In this document: one piece after another, positions 31,430 to 41,437 of the stretch
Numbering within the stretch: position 1 is the stretch's first letter
Layout of the letters: each line of letters begins with the position of its first letter
NCBI GenBank assembly: GCA_951217055.1
Contig: OX578282.1
Coordinates: 71,887,092-71,951,091, forward strand
Direction of reading: 5' to 3'
From: Gerris lacustris
Lineage: Eukaryota; Arthropoda; Insecta; Hemiptera; Gerridae
Length of the DNA stretch: 64,000 bases
Translations under genes and position numbers: made by a program
Notes under the pieces: generated by a model
Told to the model about the DNA's origin: nothing
Databases searched by the model: none
What the model saw: the letters and a program-made list of their open reading frames with translations, nothing else

Positions 31430-32202
31430 TTTATTTAAACACAAATAATAGTGATGTAGGGACCTATGATTCCTTGTGCCTAAATAGCCGCCCAAACTGT
31501 AACTTTGGGAAAATGCAGTGACTTTTGATGTTTTGATTTGGGATTTTCTGCAGCCCAATAGCGACAGTTCTGTTTGTTGACATGCCCATTTAAGTGAAAA
31601 TGAGCTTCGGCCGAAAACAGAATATTGTTCAGAGTTGGAAAGCACTCCAACATTGTTTGGGCAAAAATACGGCGTAGCTTATGGTCATTGGGTTTCAACT
31701 CCTGCACTAATTGAATTCAGTTTTAGGTCTTTTACCAAAATTCGGTGCAGGGATGTTCTTGATATGGCCAGCTTAGCCGACCTCTTTCAGGTTGATAATC
31801 CGGGATCGTGTCGTACAGAAGTCCTAACTTCGTTAACTGTTTCCTCTGTCCATATTGACCTTGGGCATCCCGCAGGCTTCATGCGTTCGCAGGCTTGATT
31901 GAGTGTGGAACCTGTAGCCTAAAAAATTTCTGACCCACGACCTGATCACACTTTCACTGGGACACTGATTTAAGTCATGCGATCCGTACTCGGCACGAAA
32001 TAAATGCCGCACAACAGTACACGAGTCGCCATTTTTGTAATAGTGCTTTACGCAGAACGCACGCTGCTCACCGGAGAAACGCTCCATTGCAACTGAATTT
32101 CCGAACACCAAGCTAGTCACCCCCACTACTGGCGCCGTGCTAACCAGTGCCGTTCGGATTCAGTGGCATTCTTAAAATCGTAAGTCTTTCTGGCCCACCC
32201 TG
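31430..32202 (-). pseudogene. mariner-like (DUF4817/HTH) transposase pseudogene
   Basis: The element end CAGGGTGGGCCAGAAAGAC reads on the - strand from 32202, beside a TA. The - strand frame 31833-32126 gives MERFSGEQRAFCVKHYYKNG, then DSCTVVRHLFRAEYG and CPSESVIRSWVRNF, the helix-turn-helix N-terminus of a very common arthropod mariner-type transposase. After a frameshift and loss of the middle, 31480-31707 gives QELKPNDHKLRRIFAQTMLE and NNILFSAEAHFHLNG, then VNKQNCRYWAAENP and KVTVWAAI. The DDE-type Asp in the usual F-S-D-E-A-H-F is replaced by Ala (FSAEAHF). It is frameshifted and lacks the C-terminus. Confidence 0.9.
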
Positions 32203-32204
32203 TA

Positions 32205-32560
32205 TATAAAATTAAATTAAATAACATGGTCAAAAACAATGTTAATTAAATAGCAATTAGTTACCATTAAACAAAGAAGTATTGTAAAAAAAAAAAAAAG
32301 AAGATTTATAATAAAATAGGAGAAAATTAAAGAAAGTTACATATTTAGTAAATGTGATAGTAAATAATTCCCAGGGAGTCTAAAATAATCGACTCTGACA
32401 GGGTTGTCAAATATTTTCTGTCGATACCGACCTCGTCAAAGAATAAAGATGTTAGACTCGGTATGGATCCTCTAGAGCTGAATCATAACTCTCTGACCTC
32501 GTATTCTCTGGCACTGTGGTTCTCGTGGTATTTTTCTTTGAGGAATGATTTCAATATTAA
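32205..32560 (-). pseudogene. LINE C-terminus and 3' UTR, copy 3 (diverged)
   Basis: On the - strand from about 32545: SSRGSIPSLTSLFFDEVGID, then RKYLTTLSESIILDSLGIIY, then YHIY-stop. This aligns with GARGTIPMKTRLFFDKIGTD ... AENIILDSLGIINNHIY of LINE copies 1 and 2, so it belongs to a related but distinct restriction-endonuclease LINE. It is severely 5'-truncated and abuts the mariner end at 32202. Confidence 0.75.
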
Positions 32561-32814
32561 TGATTACAATATAAAAGCATACCTACATTTTCATACAGAG
32601 AAAACCACATTTTTACCAATATCTTAAATTCTAACAGATCATTTTAATAAAATCCTTATATAAATCGGACTATTGAATCAGGCACATAAAAACAGTTTTT
32701 TGTGTAGTGATGTGATATATTTTTACAATAACACAGTTGAATCTCATTATAACAGACCCTATTAAAACAAATTTTTCAGCTTCTCATTTGTTTAAACAAT
32801 GAGCAGGGGCCTAG

Positions 32815-32885
32815 TCTGGGAACTGAACCCGGAGCTGTGTGGTCAGTGGATATCCATTCAACTACTGAGTACGCCTGATGCTTAT
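32815..32885 (-). repeat. tRNA-derived SINE head or tRNA pseudogene
   Basis: On the - strand an A-box-like word (ACTCAGTAGTTGAATGG) is followed ~35 nt later by a B-box GGGTTCAGTTCCC. The stems do not fold into a clean tRNA, so I call it a SINE remnant. It lies just before the decamer satellite. Confidence 0.45.
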
Positions 32886-32924
32886 TTACCTGATTGTTTA
32901 AGAGCCAACTACTCTCCCCTATAG

Positions 32925-34176
32925 GCGGTTAGAGATGGTTAGAGGTGGTTAGTTGTGGTTAGAGGTGGTTAGTTGTGGTTAGAGGTAGTTAGAGATGGTC
33001 AGAGGTGGTTAGAGGTAGTCAGAGATTTTTAGAGGTGGTTTAAGATGGTTAGATTTGGTTAGAGGTAGTTAGAGATGGTCAGAGGTGGTTTAAGATGGTT
33101 AGATTTGGTCAGAGATTTTTAGAGGTGGTTTAAGATGGTTAGATTTGGTTAGAGGTAGTTAGAGATGGTCAGAGGTGGTTAGAAGTAGTCAGAGGTGGTT
33201 GGAAGTAGTCAGCGGTGGTTGGAAGTAGTCAGAGGTGGTTAGAAGTAGTCAGAGGTGGTTAGAAGTAGTCAGAGATGGTTAGAGGTGGTTAGAGGTAGTT
33301 AGAGATGGTTAGAGGTGGTTTAAGATGGTTAGATTTGGTCAGAGATTTTTAGAGGTGGTTTAAGATGGTTAGATTTGGTTTGAGGAAGTTAGAGATGGTC
33401 AGAGGTGGTTAGAAGTAGTCAGAGGTGGTTAGAAGTAGTCAGAGGTGGTTAGAAGTAGTCAGAGATGGTTAGAGGTGGTTAGAGGTAGTTAGAGATGGTT
33501 AGAGGTGGTTTAAGATGGTTAGATTTGGTCAGAGATTTTTAGAGGTGGTTTAAGATGGTTAGATTTGGTTTGAGGAAGTTAGAGATGGTCAGAGGTGGTT
33601 AGAAGTAGTCAGAGGTGGTTAGAAGTAGTCAGAGGTGGTTAGAAGTAGTCAGAGATGGTTAGAGGTGGTTAGAGGTAGTTAGAGATGGTTAGAGGTGGTT
33701 TAAGATGGTTAGATTTGGTCAGAGATTTTTAGAGGTGGTTTAAGATGGTTTGATTTGGTTAGAGGTAGTTAGAGATGGTCAGAGGTGGTTAGAAGTAGTC
33801 AGAGGTGGTTGGAAGTAGTCAGAGGTGGTTAGAAGTAGTCAGAGGTGGTTATAAGTAGTCAGAGATGGTTAGAGGTGGTTAGAGGTAGTTAGAGATGGTT
33901 AGAGGTGGTTTAAGATGGTTAGATTTGGTTAGATGTGGTTAGAGGTGGTTAGAGATGGTTAGAGGTGGTGAGAGGTGGTTAGAGGTAGTTAGAGATGGTT
34001 AGAGGTGGTTAGAAGTAGTCAGAGGTGGTTAGAAGTAGTCAGAGATGGTTAGAGGTGGTTAGAGGTAGTTAGAGATGGTCAGAGGTGGTTTAAGATGGTT
34101 AGATTTGGTTAGATGTGGTTAGAGATGGTTAGAGGTGGTGAGAGGTGGTTAGAGGTGGTTAGAGATGGTTAGAGGT
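32925..34176 (+). repeat. decamer satellite array 2 with 190-bp higher-order repeats
   Basis: About 1.25 kb made almost wholly of 10-bp units: agaggtggtt, agagatggtt, agaagtagtc, taagatggtt, agatttggtc, agaggtagtt. The marker unit 'agatttggtcagagattttt' occurs at 33331, 33521 and 33711, an exact 190-bp period (19 decamers). The array ends ~85 bp before the next phosphatase exon. Confidence 0.95.
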
Positions 34177-34262
34177 CCTCCAATGAAACACAAATGTTTT
34201 TTTGGTTGTTAGATAATGTTATGGTTGTATTTATGTGTAATGTGGATATCTGTGTGTTGCAG

Positions 34263-34455
34263 TTGTTGTACAGGAACAGTTCGGAAGTAGACCCATACGT
34301 GCTGCAGATGGAAGGATGTGACGTAGCGTGTCCTCTAGACAAGTTCAAGTCTCTTGTCTCCTTCCTCCTGCCTGATGACTGGGACTCAGAGTGTCAGCAG
34401 CATGGTCTCTTTGACTTGCCTCCAGATCTTCCTTACAGCTCCCTCGCTGTCTTCG
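34263..34455 (+). CDS. histidine acid phosphatase, cysteine-block exon c
   Basis: The acceptor TTGCAG ends at 34262 and the donor GTAAAT is at 34456. The exon is 193 nt, starting in phase 0 and ending with one base (G). It reads LLYRNSSEVDPYVLQMEGCD, VACPLDKFKSLVSFLLPDDW, DSECQQHGLFDLPPDLPYSS, then LAVF. The G-C-x3-C-P-L-x-x-F and D-W-x-x-E-C cysteines match the disulphide-forming cysteines at the C-terminus of lysosomal and prostatic acid phosphatases. Y-R-N-x-S after the beta strand is also a family word, and N-S-S is a glycosylation sequon. The junction to exon b (..YFVT|LLYRN..) keeps the family spacing. Confidence 0.96.
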
Positions 34456-34639
34456 GTAAATATAATACTCTCTTTCTTCACAATAGCAACAGTCAAATAG
34501 CCATCCAACTTTAATGCAGAGATAATGAATAGGAGGATAGTTAACTTGCCTCTTATATGAGTGTTGCTGAGGTTAGACTGGGGGAAAAGCACCTTCTTTC
34601 AGTATAGAATAGACAGTAGCGACCCCTCTAGGTTCGGGG

Positions 34640-34765
34640 AAAAGAGCAACCTAATTCCTGTGCCTATAAAAAATTAACCATTATAGGCAGCTCTTGAACT
34701 TGAAACCCATAGATCTTGAGACTAGTACCTCGACCATTCAACCATCACACTACTACTATAGTTTG
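34640..34765 (-). repeat. tRNA-derived SINE-like remnant
   Basis: On the - strand 'gtgtgatggttgaatggtcg' (A-box-like) is followed by 'gatctatgggtttcaagttc' (B-box-like with one extra base), after a 'tagtagtag' stretch. It is similar in style to 32815-32885. No functional tRNA fold is seen. Confidence 0.4.
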
Positions 34766-34854
34766 GAAAGGTAGATTTGGTAACAAGTCATAAAAATAGT
34801 GGTTGGAATTCTACCTGATTAGTTCCACTTTTTGATGAATGAACAGCATCTGTG

Positions 34855-35455
34855 TGATGGGGAACGGAAGCTATGTGATTATACCGAAGAACAAAAAATA
34901 TTTAGGTCCCCGATTTCAAAAATTCCAAGACAGAAATCCGTTTCAGACATAAAGGGAACATTTTTGGTTCCGTGTCTGTCTGTCTGTTGGTCTGTCGCTC
35001 CATTTTTGCGAACCAACATATATCTTAAAAACTGCACGCCTGATTTCAATGAAATTTGTATGGTAGATCATAATTAGCCCATTGTTGGGTCCCATATAAG
35101 TTTCAACCTTATGTGCCCATTTGTTTCTCTTCCACATGCGCACAAACATACATTTATTTACACCTATAGCTTCAAAAGTACTTATCTGATTTGTATGAAA
35201 CTTTTATAGCTTATCAAAAGTAGCCCGTAGATAGCCCCAGATTAATTTTAATCATCTGCACTCTTTAACTTTTGCTAAATTAATACTTGAATTCAAGTAG
35301 AAAATCAAAACAATTTTGGCACATAAAATAAACGGGGGAAAAAATTAAACTAATTAGACAATAATGGCTTGTAAAAGTATAAAATCAATAAAGTACATGA
35401 TAGGATGCGAGGAAGCTATGTGCCACACTAATTGACAGTCTATTTTTAATACTTT
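34855..35455 (+). mobile_element. dispersed repeat A, copy 7
   Basis: Starts 'gaacggaagctatgtgatta', then 'ttccaagacagaaatccgtt', 'aaccaacatatatcttaaaa', 'catacatttatttacaccta', and ends 'ggatgcgaggaagctatgtg...attgacagtctattttt'. It is very close to copy 1. Confidence 0.75.
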
Positions 35456-36299
35456 TAATTTTGTAAATAAAGTGTTTATATACTTTTCAAGCTATTACTA
35501 TCCTTTCTCTCTCATACTTGTATATGAGAAAGTGGCATTTTTTTAAAAAAATTTAAAAACTATATTTTTATTGAAACTTTGAAATCTTCTTTGCTATTTA
35601 CTCTTCATGTAGAGTGTACTCTTCAAGTTTTATGGATATTTTGTTAATGAACTTTTGAATTGACCTGTTTTAAGGAATTATAAGAGTTATATTATAAAGG
35701 AAAATATTGTTTATTGTTAATACATGTTTATTGTTTCTGTTTATGTTCAGGTAAATTACACAAGTATTGGGTTGAAACGGACGGAGATTTATAGCGACGA
35801 ACTTTCTTTTTAAAAATTTCTTTACTTCTTCTCTATGTGCGAACATCTTCTTTTTAGTTTCAAATTTGATTTACTTTCTTTCTTTGGTCAATTATTTTTT
35901 CTTTGGGTCTAATAAATAATTTGGTTATTTATCTGTTGGAAGCTGGCAAGGTTTGAGTTTCTTTATATTTTACTTATTTATTTCTTAAGTCTATTATTTA
36001 TATTTTTAAGGCGGAATATCTTCCTAGTTTTGTTTTCTGTTGTTTGAATGGTGTTTTTTGTTTTTATCTCTCAAGTCAAAAAACTTGCTTTTTGTTTGTC
36101 TTTTGTTTTTAATTTTTGCTTTTTACATTCATACATTTTATACACACACGTCTTTATTCTTTCATCATTTGCTTCTCATCGTCTAAAATGCTTTTATAGA
36201 TCTTGTAAAACTCATATTGTGGGCAAGTTTCAGGTTTCTAGTTAGTCGGCAAATGGCTCAAATTGTAGCTCACAACATTTCCAGACAAAGTAACAAACA

Positions 36300-37260
36300 A
36301 TAAATTGGTTGTGTGTGAAGTCTCATGTAGAAAGGGTTTTTGTTGGTATTCATGAAAAATTAACCACTTTCAACAAGTGTTATATATTTTTGTGAGAGCT
36401 AGCGTGGCCGTGTGGGTTAAACCACGTCTGCTCGGCCATCACTGAATTATGAGTGGAACGAGACGGGGTTCGATTCCTCGCCGTGACGCTCTGATTTATA
36501 TGGCTCACTATTGATCACATCATACTCGCTTCGGCGGTACAATGTACTTATGTATGATGTGTGAAGTGGCTGGAACTCTCTACCGCGGGGCGTAAAAAGG
36601 GCCTAAGTGATGGCCTAATTGCAAGGTTCGAACAAGTGGTTCGTCCTACCCGTTCTAGTAGAAAGTACTAGATTACTACTATATATTTTTGTAATCTACT
36701 TTTCAATACCTGTCATTTGATACCCCCACTCAAAATTTAAAAAAAATTCTGTGACAGGAATTATCCCCCATTTTGGGTTCCCAGTTGATCAGATCAAATT
36801 GCTATTCTTATTTTCTCTATGGCCCAGCAGACCGCACATTTTGCAATTTTTTTTTTTTTATATATTTAGTAGTAGAAATATATTTTCAGGGAGGGGGGGG
36901 GGGGGGGGGGGTGGATTTTTGACAAAATGGCGTGAAAAATGAATCACTTTCCACGAGTGTTGTATATTTTTGTTATCTACTTTTCAATACCTTTCATTTA
37001 ATATCCAATACCATATCTCAAATTTTTTTTAAAAAATGTTTAGTATATGATATGAATTATTCGCCATTTAAGATTTGATCAGCTGATGATTTTGAGTTTA
37101 TTATATTTTTCCTATGTGCGTGTCAAAACAATCTTAATTTTTTTTTTTTTGATTTTTAAAAGTTATTGGAACCGTACAGAGTGGCAGACAGACAGACAGA
37201 TACAAGAACAAAACTATAAGGGTTTCATTTTTTTGGTTTTATCAACGAAACCCTAAAAAA
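36300..37260 (+). mobile_element. dispersed repeat D, copy 2 (with SINE insertion)
   Basis: Begins 'gtgtgtgaagtctcatgtag' and ends 'ttttatcaacgaaaccctaa', with the same internal duplication as 23870-24600 and a GACAGACAGACAGA run at about 37187. A 19-nt G tract is at 36893-36911. The SINE at 36394-36679 is inserted in the first half. Confidence 0.75.
36394..36679 (+). repeat. full-length tRNA-derived SINE with 13-bp target duplication
   Basis: The A box 'agcgtggccgtgtgggttaa' and B box GGGTTCGATTCC sit at tRNA spacing in the first 90 bp (GTGGCCGTGTGG ... ACGGGGTTCGATTCCTCGCC), then a ~190-bp body ends in a 'tactagattactac' tail. Both flanks carry 'tatatatttttgt' (36381-36393 and 36680-36692), a perfect duplication, and repeat D copies elsewhere lack the insert. 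A 3' fragment of this SINE is at 44500-44568 with its tail at 45542-45565. Confidence 0.93.
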
Positions 37261-37788
37261 CAGTGCAAATGAAATAAAAGCTTGTAAAAAACAACATAAA
37301 ATGATTATACAGTTTTACCTAACAAATAATAGATATATTCTAATTAGTTATAGACTTACAAATCCTTTTATAAAACAATATCACTCCAAAGCATGATGAG
37401 TAAAATCCCTGGATCTCCCGTCCTATAATAATATCCTATGCTGTTGATCAGGATGAAAAAAAAAAATAAAATAAATAAATAAATAATAAATAACACTCTA
37501 AAAATTATTCATAAAATGGTGTATCCACTGTAAATTAAATAGACACTGAGCATTGCGAGGATAAGTAACAAAAATAAAAACCAAAATGGTGGATTTTCTG
37601 ACTTTATGGAATAATATATTTTCTTCTTTAAGATTTAGCAAAGAATGGTGGATTTGTTGCAAATAGTTTTAAATTTATTAAAGTTTTAAATAAATAAATA
37701 TTTAACTAACTAATTTTTGCATTTCAGTTGTCATTGATCGAATTAATTAATGATTTAATTAAGATTTGATATTGATATTACTAATGAG

Positions 37789-38690
37789 CTCAGAGTAAGG
37801 AAGGGGTAGAGGAAACAATCCGATTTGGAAAGTGGTTCATTATTCTCTCCCCCGGTACTAAACCTCTCTAGCGAGCTTAACCTGAACTAAAGTGACAACA
37901 GCACGATCACATGGTCTCTGGTTCTTGTCCTTCTGTCTCCACAGACGCTTGTCAACAAATCCTTATCAGTAGCATTTATTTGTCACCCCACTCAAAGAAG
38001 ATTGCTATCTAGATTGGTTATCTAGGTATTGTTACGTTTATTAACGATGTTACTGCCTTTAGATAACTAATAAGGTTAACAATTAACATTAAAGTACATA
38101 TTTATAAAGAAAACTGTATTAAAAAAAAAAAAAATTAAATATCGTAAGAAAAATAGAAATATCGTAAATATCACTTATTCTTATCAGCTAATGTCAGATA
38201 AATTTCAAGTTTTTATCAAGATATCGATATTGTTTTACCAAACTGCCGCTTGAAAGTGTTAGTATGGGGGGGGGGGGGGGGGAGCATAATGAAGCATTAT
38301 ATAATATTGTTAATTAGAAATTCAATTTTTAATTTTTACAAGTTTTTGGTAGTATTCATACTATGGAACGTTTAAATTTTAATTTAAATCAAATTATAAT
38401 TACTATTAAGGGGAGGCAGACAGAGAAAAATAGACTTCAGCACCGGGACTCGAACCACGGACATCTCCCTCATATCCAGTGTGCTGGAGCTCTAACCAAT
38501 TTGGTTAGAGCTCCCGCACACTGGATGTGAGGGGGAGGTACGTGGTTCAAGTCCCGGCACTGAAGTCTATTTTTCTCTGTCTGTCTTCCTTTATAAATAG
38601 TAATTTGATTTAAATTAAAATTGTTTATTAATTTAATATTGTTTATTGTTATGTAATATTGTTCCCTCAACCCCTTCCTTGCTCTGAGTT
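37789..38690. mobile_element. possible inverted-repeat element enclosing a SINE pair
   Basis: The left word 'ctcagagtaaggaaggggta' (37789) and the right word 'accccttccttgctctgag' (ends near 38690) are inverted with about 80% identity over ~30 bp. No clear target duplication was found. A G run (38266-38282) and the SINE palindrome (38379-38622) are inside. Confidence 0.45.
38379..38622. repeat. head-to-head SINE palindrome, ~120-bp arms
   Basis: The sequence is nearly palindromic around 38500 (CTAACCAA-t-TTGGTTAG). Each arm, read outward from the centre, runs 'ggttagagctcc', 'cacactggat', a B-box-like GTGGTTCGAGTCCCGG (or GTGGTTCAAGTCCCGG), then 'tgaagtctatttttctctgt' and an AT-rich tail. 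The arms are two tRNA-like SINE copies joined at their A-box ends. A fragment of the same SINE is at 14761-14892. The transcript would fold into a long hairpin. Confidence 0.8.
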
Positions 38691-38954
38691 AATAACTGTC
38701 CCAATAAGAGTTGTGAGTTTAAATAAGCACATCATTTGTTCTGTGGTAGCTTCACTTTTATAATAACTTCACTCTTAGCTTTGTATTTCACTAAAATTGT
38801 AAATTTGTGGCAGCTCAATGCCACACATTGTCACACTACATCTGCATATTATGTTCATTTTCAAATTTCTACTCTCACTTGAAAGCTTATCAGTATTATG
38901 TATTTAATTAAGAGAACTTGTCCAATTGGGTTAAAGTCAAAAAGTACTTATGAC

Positions 38955-39175
38955 TGAGTGTAGTCAAGTGGTTAGCATACTAACGCAGTTTGGCCTCAAA
39001 CCAACATATCTGGGTTCAAACCCCAGAGAGGTCAGACATGTTTCACACTAATGTACTAAATCTAGGAGATGAGTAGCCACAATACCCCGCCCTGTAATAA
39101 CTTAATAATGTCTCGGTCAGGGTGTAAAAGAAACAGCCAAAGAAATAAGTAGACAACAATTGTGTATCGAAAATA
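38955..39175 (+). repeat. tRNA-derived SINE
   Basis: The A box is GTAGTCAAGTGGTTAGC and the B box GGGTTCAAACCCC, about 45 bp apart with a plausible anticodon-arm spacing. The body contains 'aataccccgccctgtaataa' and the 3' end is near 'aaacagccaaagaaataagt'. It lacks a clean CCA or acceptor stem, so it is a SINE rather than a tRNA gene. It lies ~240 bp before the 20-bp satellite. Confidence 0.75.
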
Positions 39176-39409
39176 GTGGTCTTTGTGCGGTTTCTGTCTA
39201 TGATTTTTTCTTTTTTTACATTCCTAATGGTATTGATGATCTATTGCTATTGACATAGACTGCCTTTAAATAATCAAAACTATTTTTATTATATTGGCAT
39301 AAGTATATAAACAGTGAGTGTACCTTTTAATAAGGATATCCTTTTTTTTAATTAAAATTACTTTTGATTAACTATTGTAATTTAATGATTAACAACTGAT
39401 TAATATTTG

Positions 39410-41437
39410 AGGTTTGTTCACCATGTCTAAGACTTGTTCACCATGTCTAAGACTTGTTCACCATGTCTAAGACTTGTTCACCATGTCTAAGACTTGTTCA
39501 CCATGTCTAAGGCTTGTTTACTATGTCAAAGGCTTGTTTACCATGTCTAAGGCTTGTTTACCATGTCTATGGCTTGTTCACTATGTCTAAGGCTTGTCTA
39601 CCATGTCTAAGGCTTGCTCACCATGTCTAAGACTTGTTTACTATGTCTAAGGCTTGTTCACCATGTCTAAGGCTTGTTCACTATGTCTAAGGCTTGTCTA
39701 CCATGTCTAAGGCTTGCTCACCATGTCTAAGACTTGTTTACTATGTCTAAGGCTTGTTTACCATGTCTAAGAGTTGTTCACCATGTCTAAGGCTTGTTCA
39801 CCATGTCTAAGACTTGTTCACCATGTCTAAGGCTTGTTCACCATGTCTAAGACTTGTTCACCATGTCTAAGGCTTGTTCACCATGTCTAAGACTTGTTCA
39901 CCATGTCTAAGGCTTGTTCACCATGTCTAAGGCTTGTTCACTATGTCTAAGGCTTGTTCACTATGTCTAAGGCTTGTCTACCATGTCTAAGGCTTGCTCA
40001 CCATGTCTAAGGCTTGTTTACCATGTCTAAGGCTTGTTCACCATGTCTATGGCTTGTTCACCATGTCTAAGACTTGTTCACCATGTCTAAGGCTTGTTCA
40101 CCATGTCTAAGACTTGTTTACCATGTCTAAGAGTTGTTCACCATGTCTAAGGCTTGTTCACCATGTCTAAGGCTTGTTCACCATGTCTAAGAGTTGTTCA
40201 CCATGTCTAAGGCTTGTTCACCATGTCTAAGGCTTGTTCACCATGTCTAAGACTTGTTCACCATGTCTAAGGCTTGTTCACCATGTCTAAGACTTGTTCA
40301 CCATGTCTAAGGCTTGTTCACCATGTCTAAGGCTTGTTTACCATGTCTAAGAGTTGTTCACCATGTCTAAGGCTTGTTCACCATGTCTAAGGCTTGTTCA
40401 CCATGTCTAAGAGTTGTTCACCATGTCTAAGGCTTGTTCACCATGTCTAAGGCTTGTTCACCATGTCTAAGACTTGTTCACTATGTCTATGGCTTGTTTA
40501 CCATGTCTAAGGCTTGTCTACCATGTCTAAGACTTGTTCACCATGTCTAAGGCTTGTTTACCATGTCTAAGGCTTGTTTACCATGTCTAAGGCTTGTTCA
40601 CCATGTCTAAGGCTTGTTCACCATGTCTAAGGCTTGTTCACTATGTCTATGGCTTGTTTACCATGTCTAAGACTTGTTCACCATGTCTAAGGCTTGTTCA
40701 CCATGTCTAAGGCTTGTTCACTATGTCTATGGCTTGTTTACCATGTCTAAGAGTTGTTCACCATGTCTAAGGCTTGTTCACCATGTCTAAGGCTTGTTCA
40801 CTATGTCTATGGCTTGTTTACCATGTCTAAGACTTGTTTACCATGTCTAAGACTTGTTTACCATGTCTAAGACTTGTTTACCATGTCTAAGAGTTGTTCA
40901 CCATGTCTAAGGCTTGTTCACCATGTCTAAGGCTTGTTCACTATGTCTATGGCTTGTTTACCATGTCTAAGACTTGTTCACCATGTCTAAGGCTTGTTCA
41001 CCATGTCTAAGGCTTGTTCACTATGTCTATGGCTTGTTTACCATGTCTAAGAGTTGTTCACCATGTCTAAGGCTTGTTCACCATGTCTAAGGCTTGTTCA
41101 CCATGTCTATGGCTTGTTTACCATGTCTAAGACTTGTTTACCATGTCTAAGACTTGTTTACCATGTCTAAGAGTTGTTCACCATGTCTAAGGCTTGTTCA
41201 CCATGTCTAAGGCTTGTTCACCATGTCTAAGGCTTGTTTACCATGTCTAAGACTTGTTCACCATGTCTAAGGCTTGTTCACCATGTCTAAGGCTTGTTCA
41301 CTATGTCTATGGCTTGTTTACCATGTCTAAGAGTTGTTCACCATGTCTAAGGCTTGTTCACCATGTCTAAGGCTTGTTCACTATGTCTATGGCTTGTTTA
41401 CCATGTCTAAGACTTGTTTACCATGTCTAAGACTTGT
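39410..41437 (+). repeat. 20-bp satellite, ~101 copies, with higher-order structure
   Basis: The unit 'ccatgtctaaggcttgttca' is repeated at an unbroken 20-bp period for 2.0 kb. Variants are gac/ggc/gag before TTG, ttca/ttta, and ctatgtctat. In the right half the marker 'ctatgtctat' recurs at 80-bp steps (40641, 40721, 40801; 40941, 41021; 41301, 41381), showing a 4-unit higher-order repeat. It lies inside phosphatase intron c. Confidence 0.97.

Larger units (their letters stand above)
26682..34262 (+). other. phosphatase intron b (7.6 kb)
   Basis: GTACGT donor at 26682 and TTGCAG acceptor ending 34262. It is filled by elements G copies 3 and 4, repeat H, hairpin element copy 2, a mariner pseudogene, LINE copy 3, a tRNA-like remnant and a 1.25-kb decamer satellite that stops ~85 bp before the next exon. 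28047-29120 and 29746-30720 are AT-rich with nothing recognised. Confidence 0.85.

Noticed and set aside
32925..34176. Telomeric repeat tract
   Set aside because: Units are AGAGGTGGTT-type decamers, not TTAGG; the array is interstitial in an intron.
36398..36490. Possible tRNA gene
   Set aside because: A and B boxes are present but the acceptor stem does not close and a 190-bp body with target duplication follows, so it is a SINE.
38955..39045. Possible tRNA gene
   Set aside because: B box is good but the stems are poor and the sequence continues into a SINE body.
39410..41437. CRISPR-like or coding repeat array
   Set aside because: 20-bp head-to-tail units without spacers and a period not divisible by 3.
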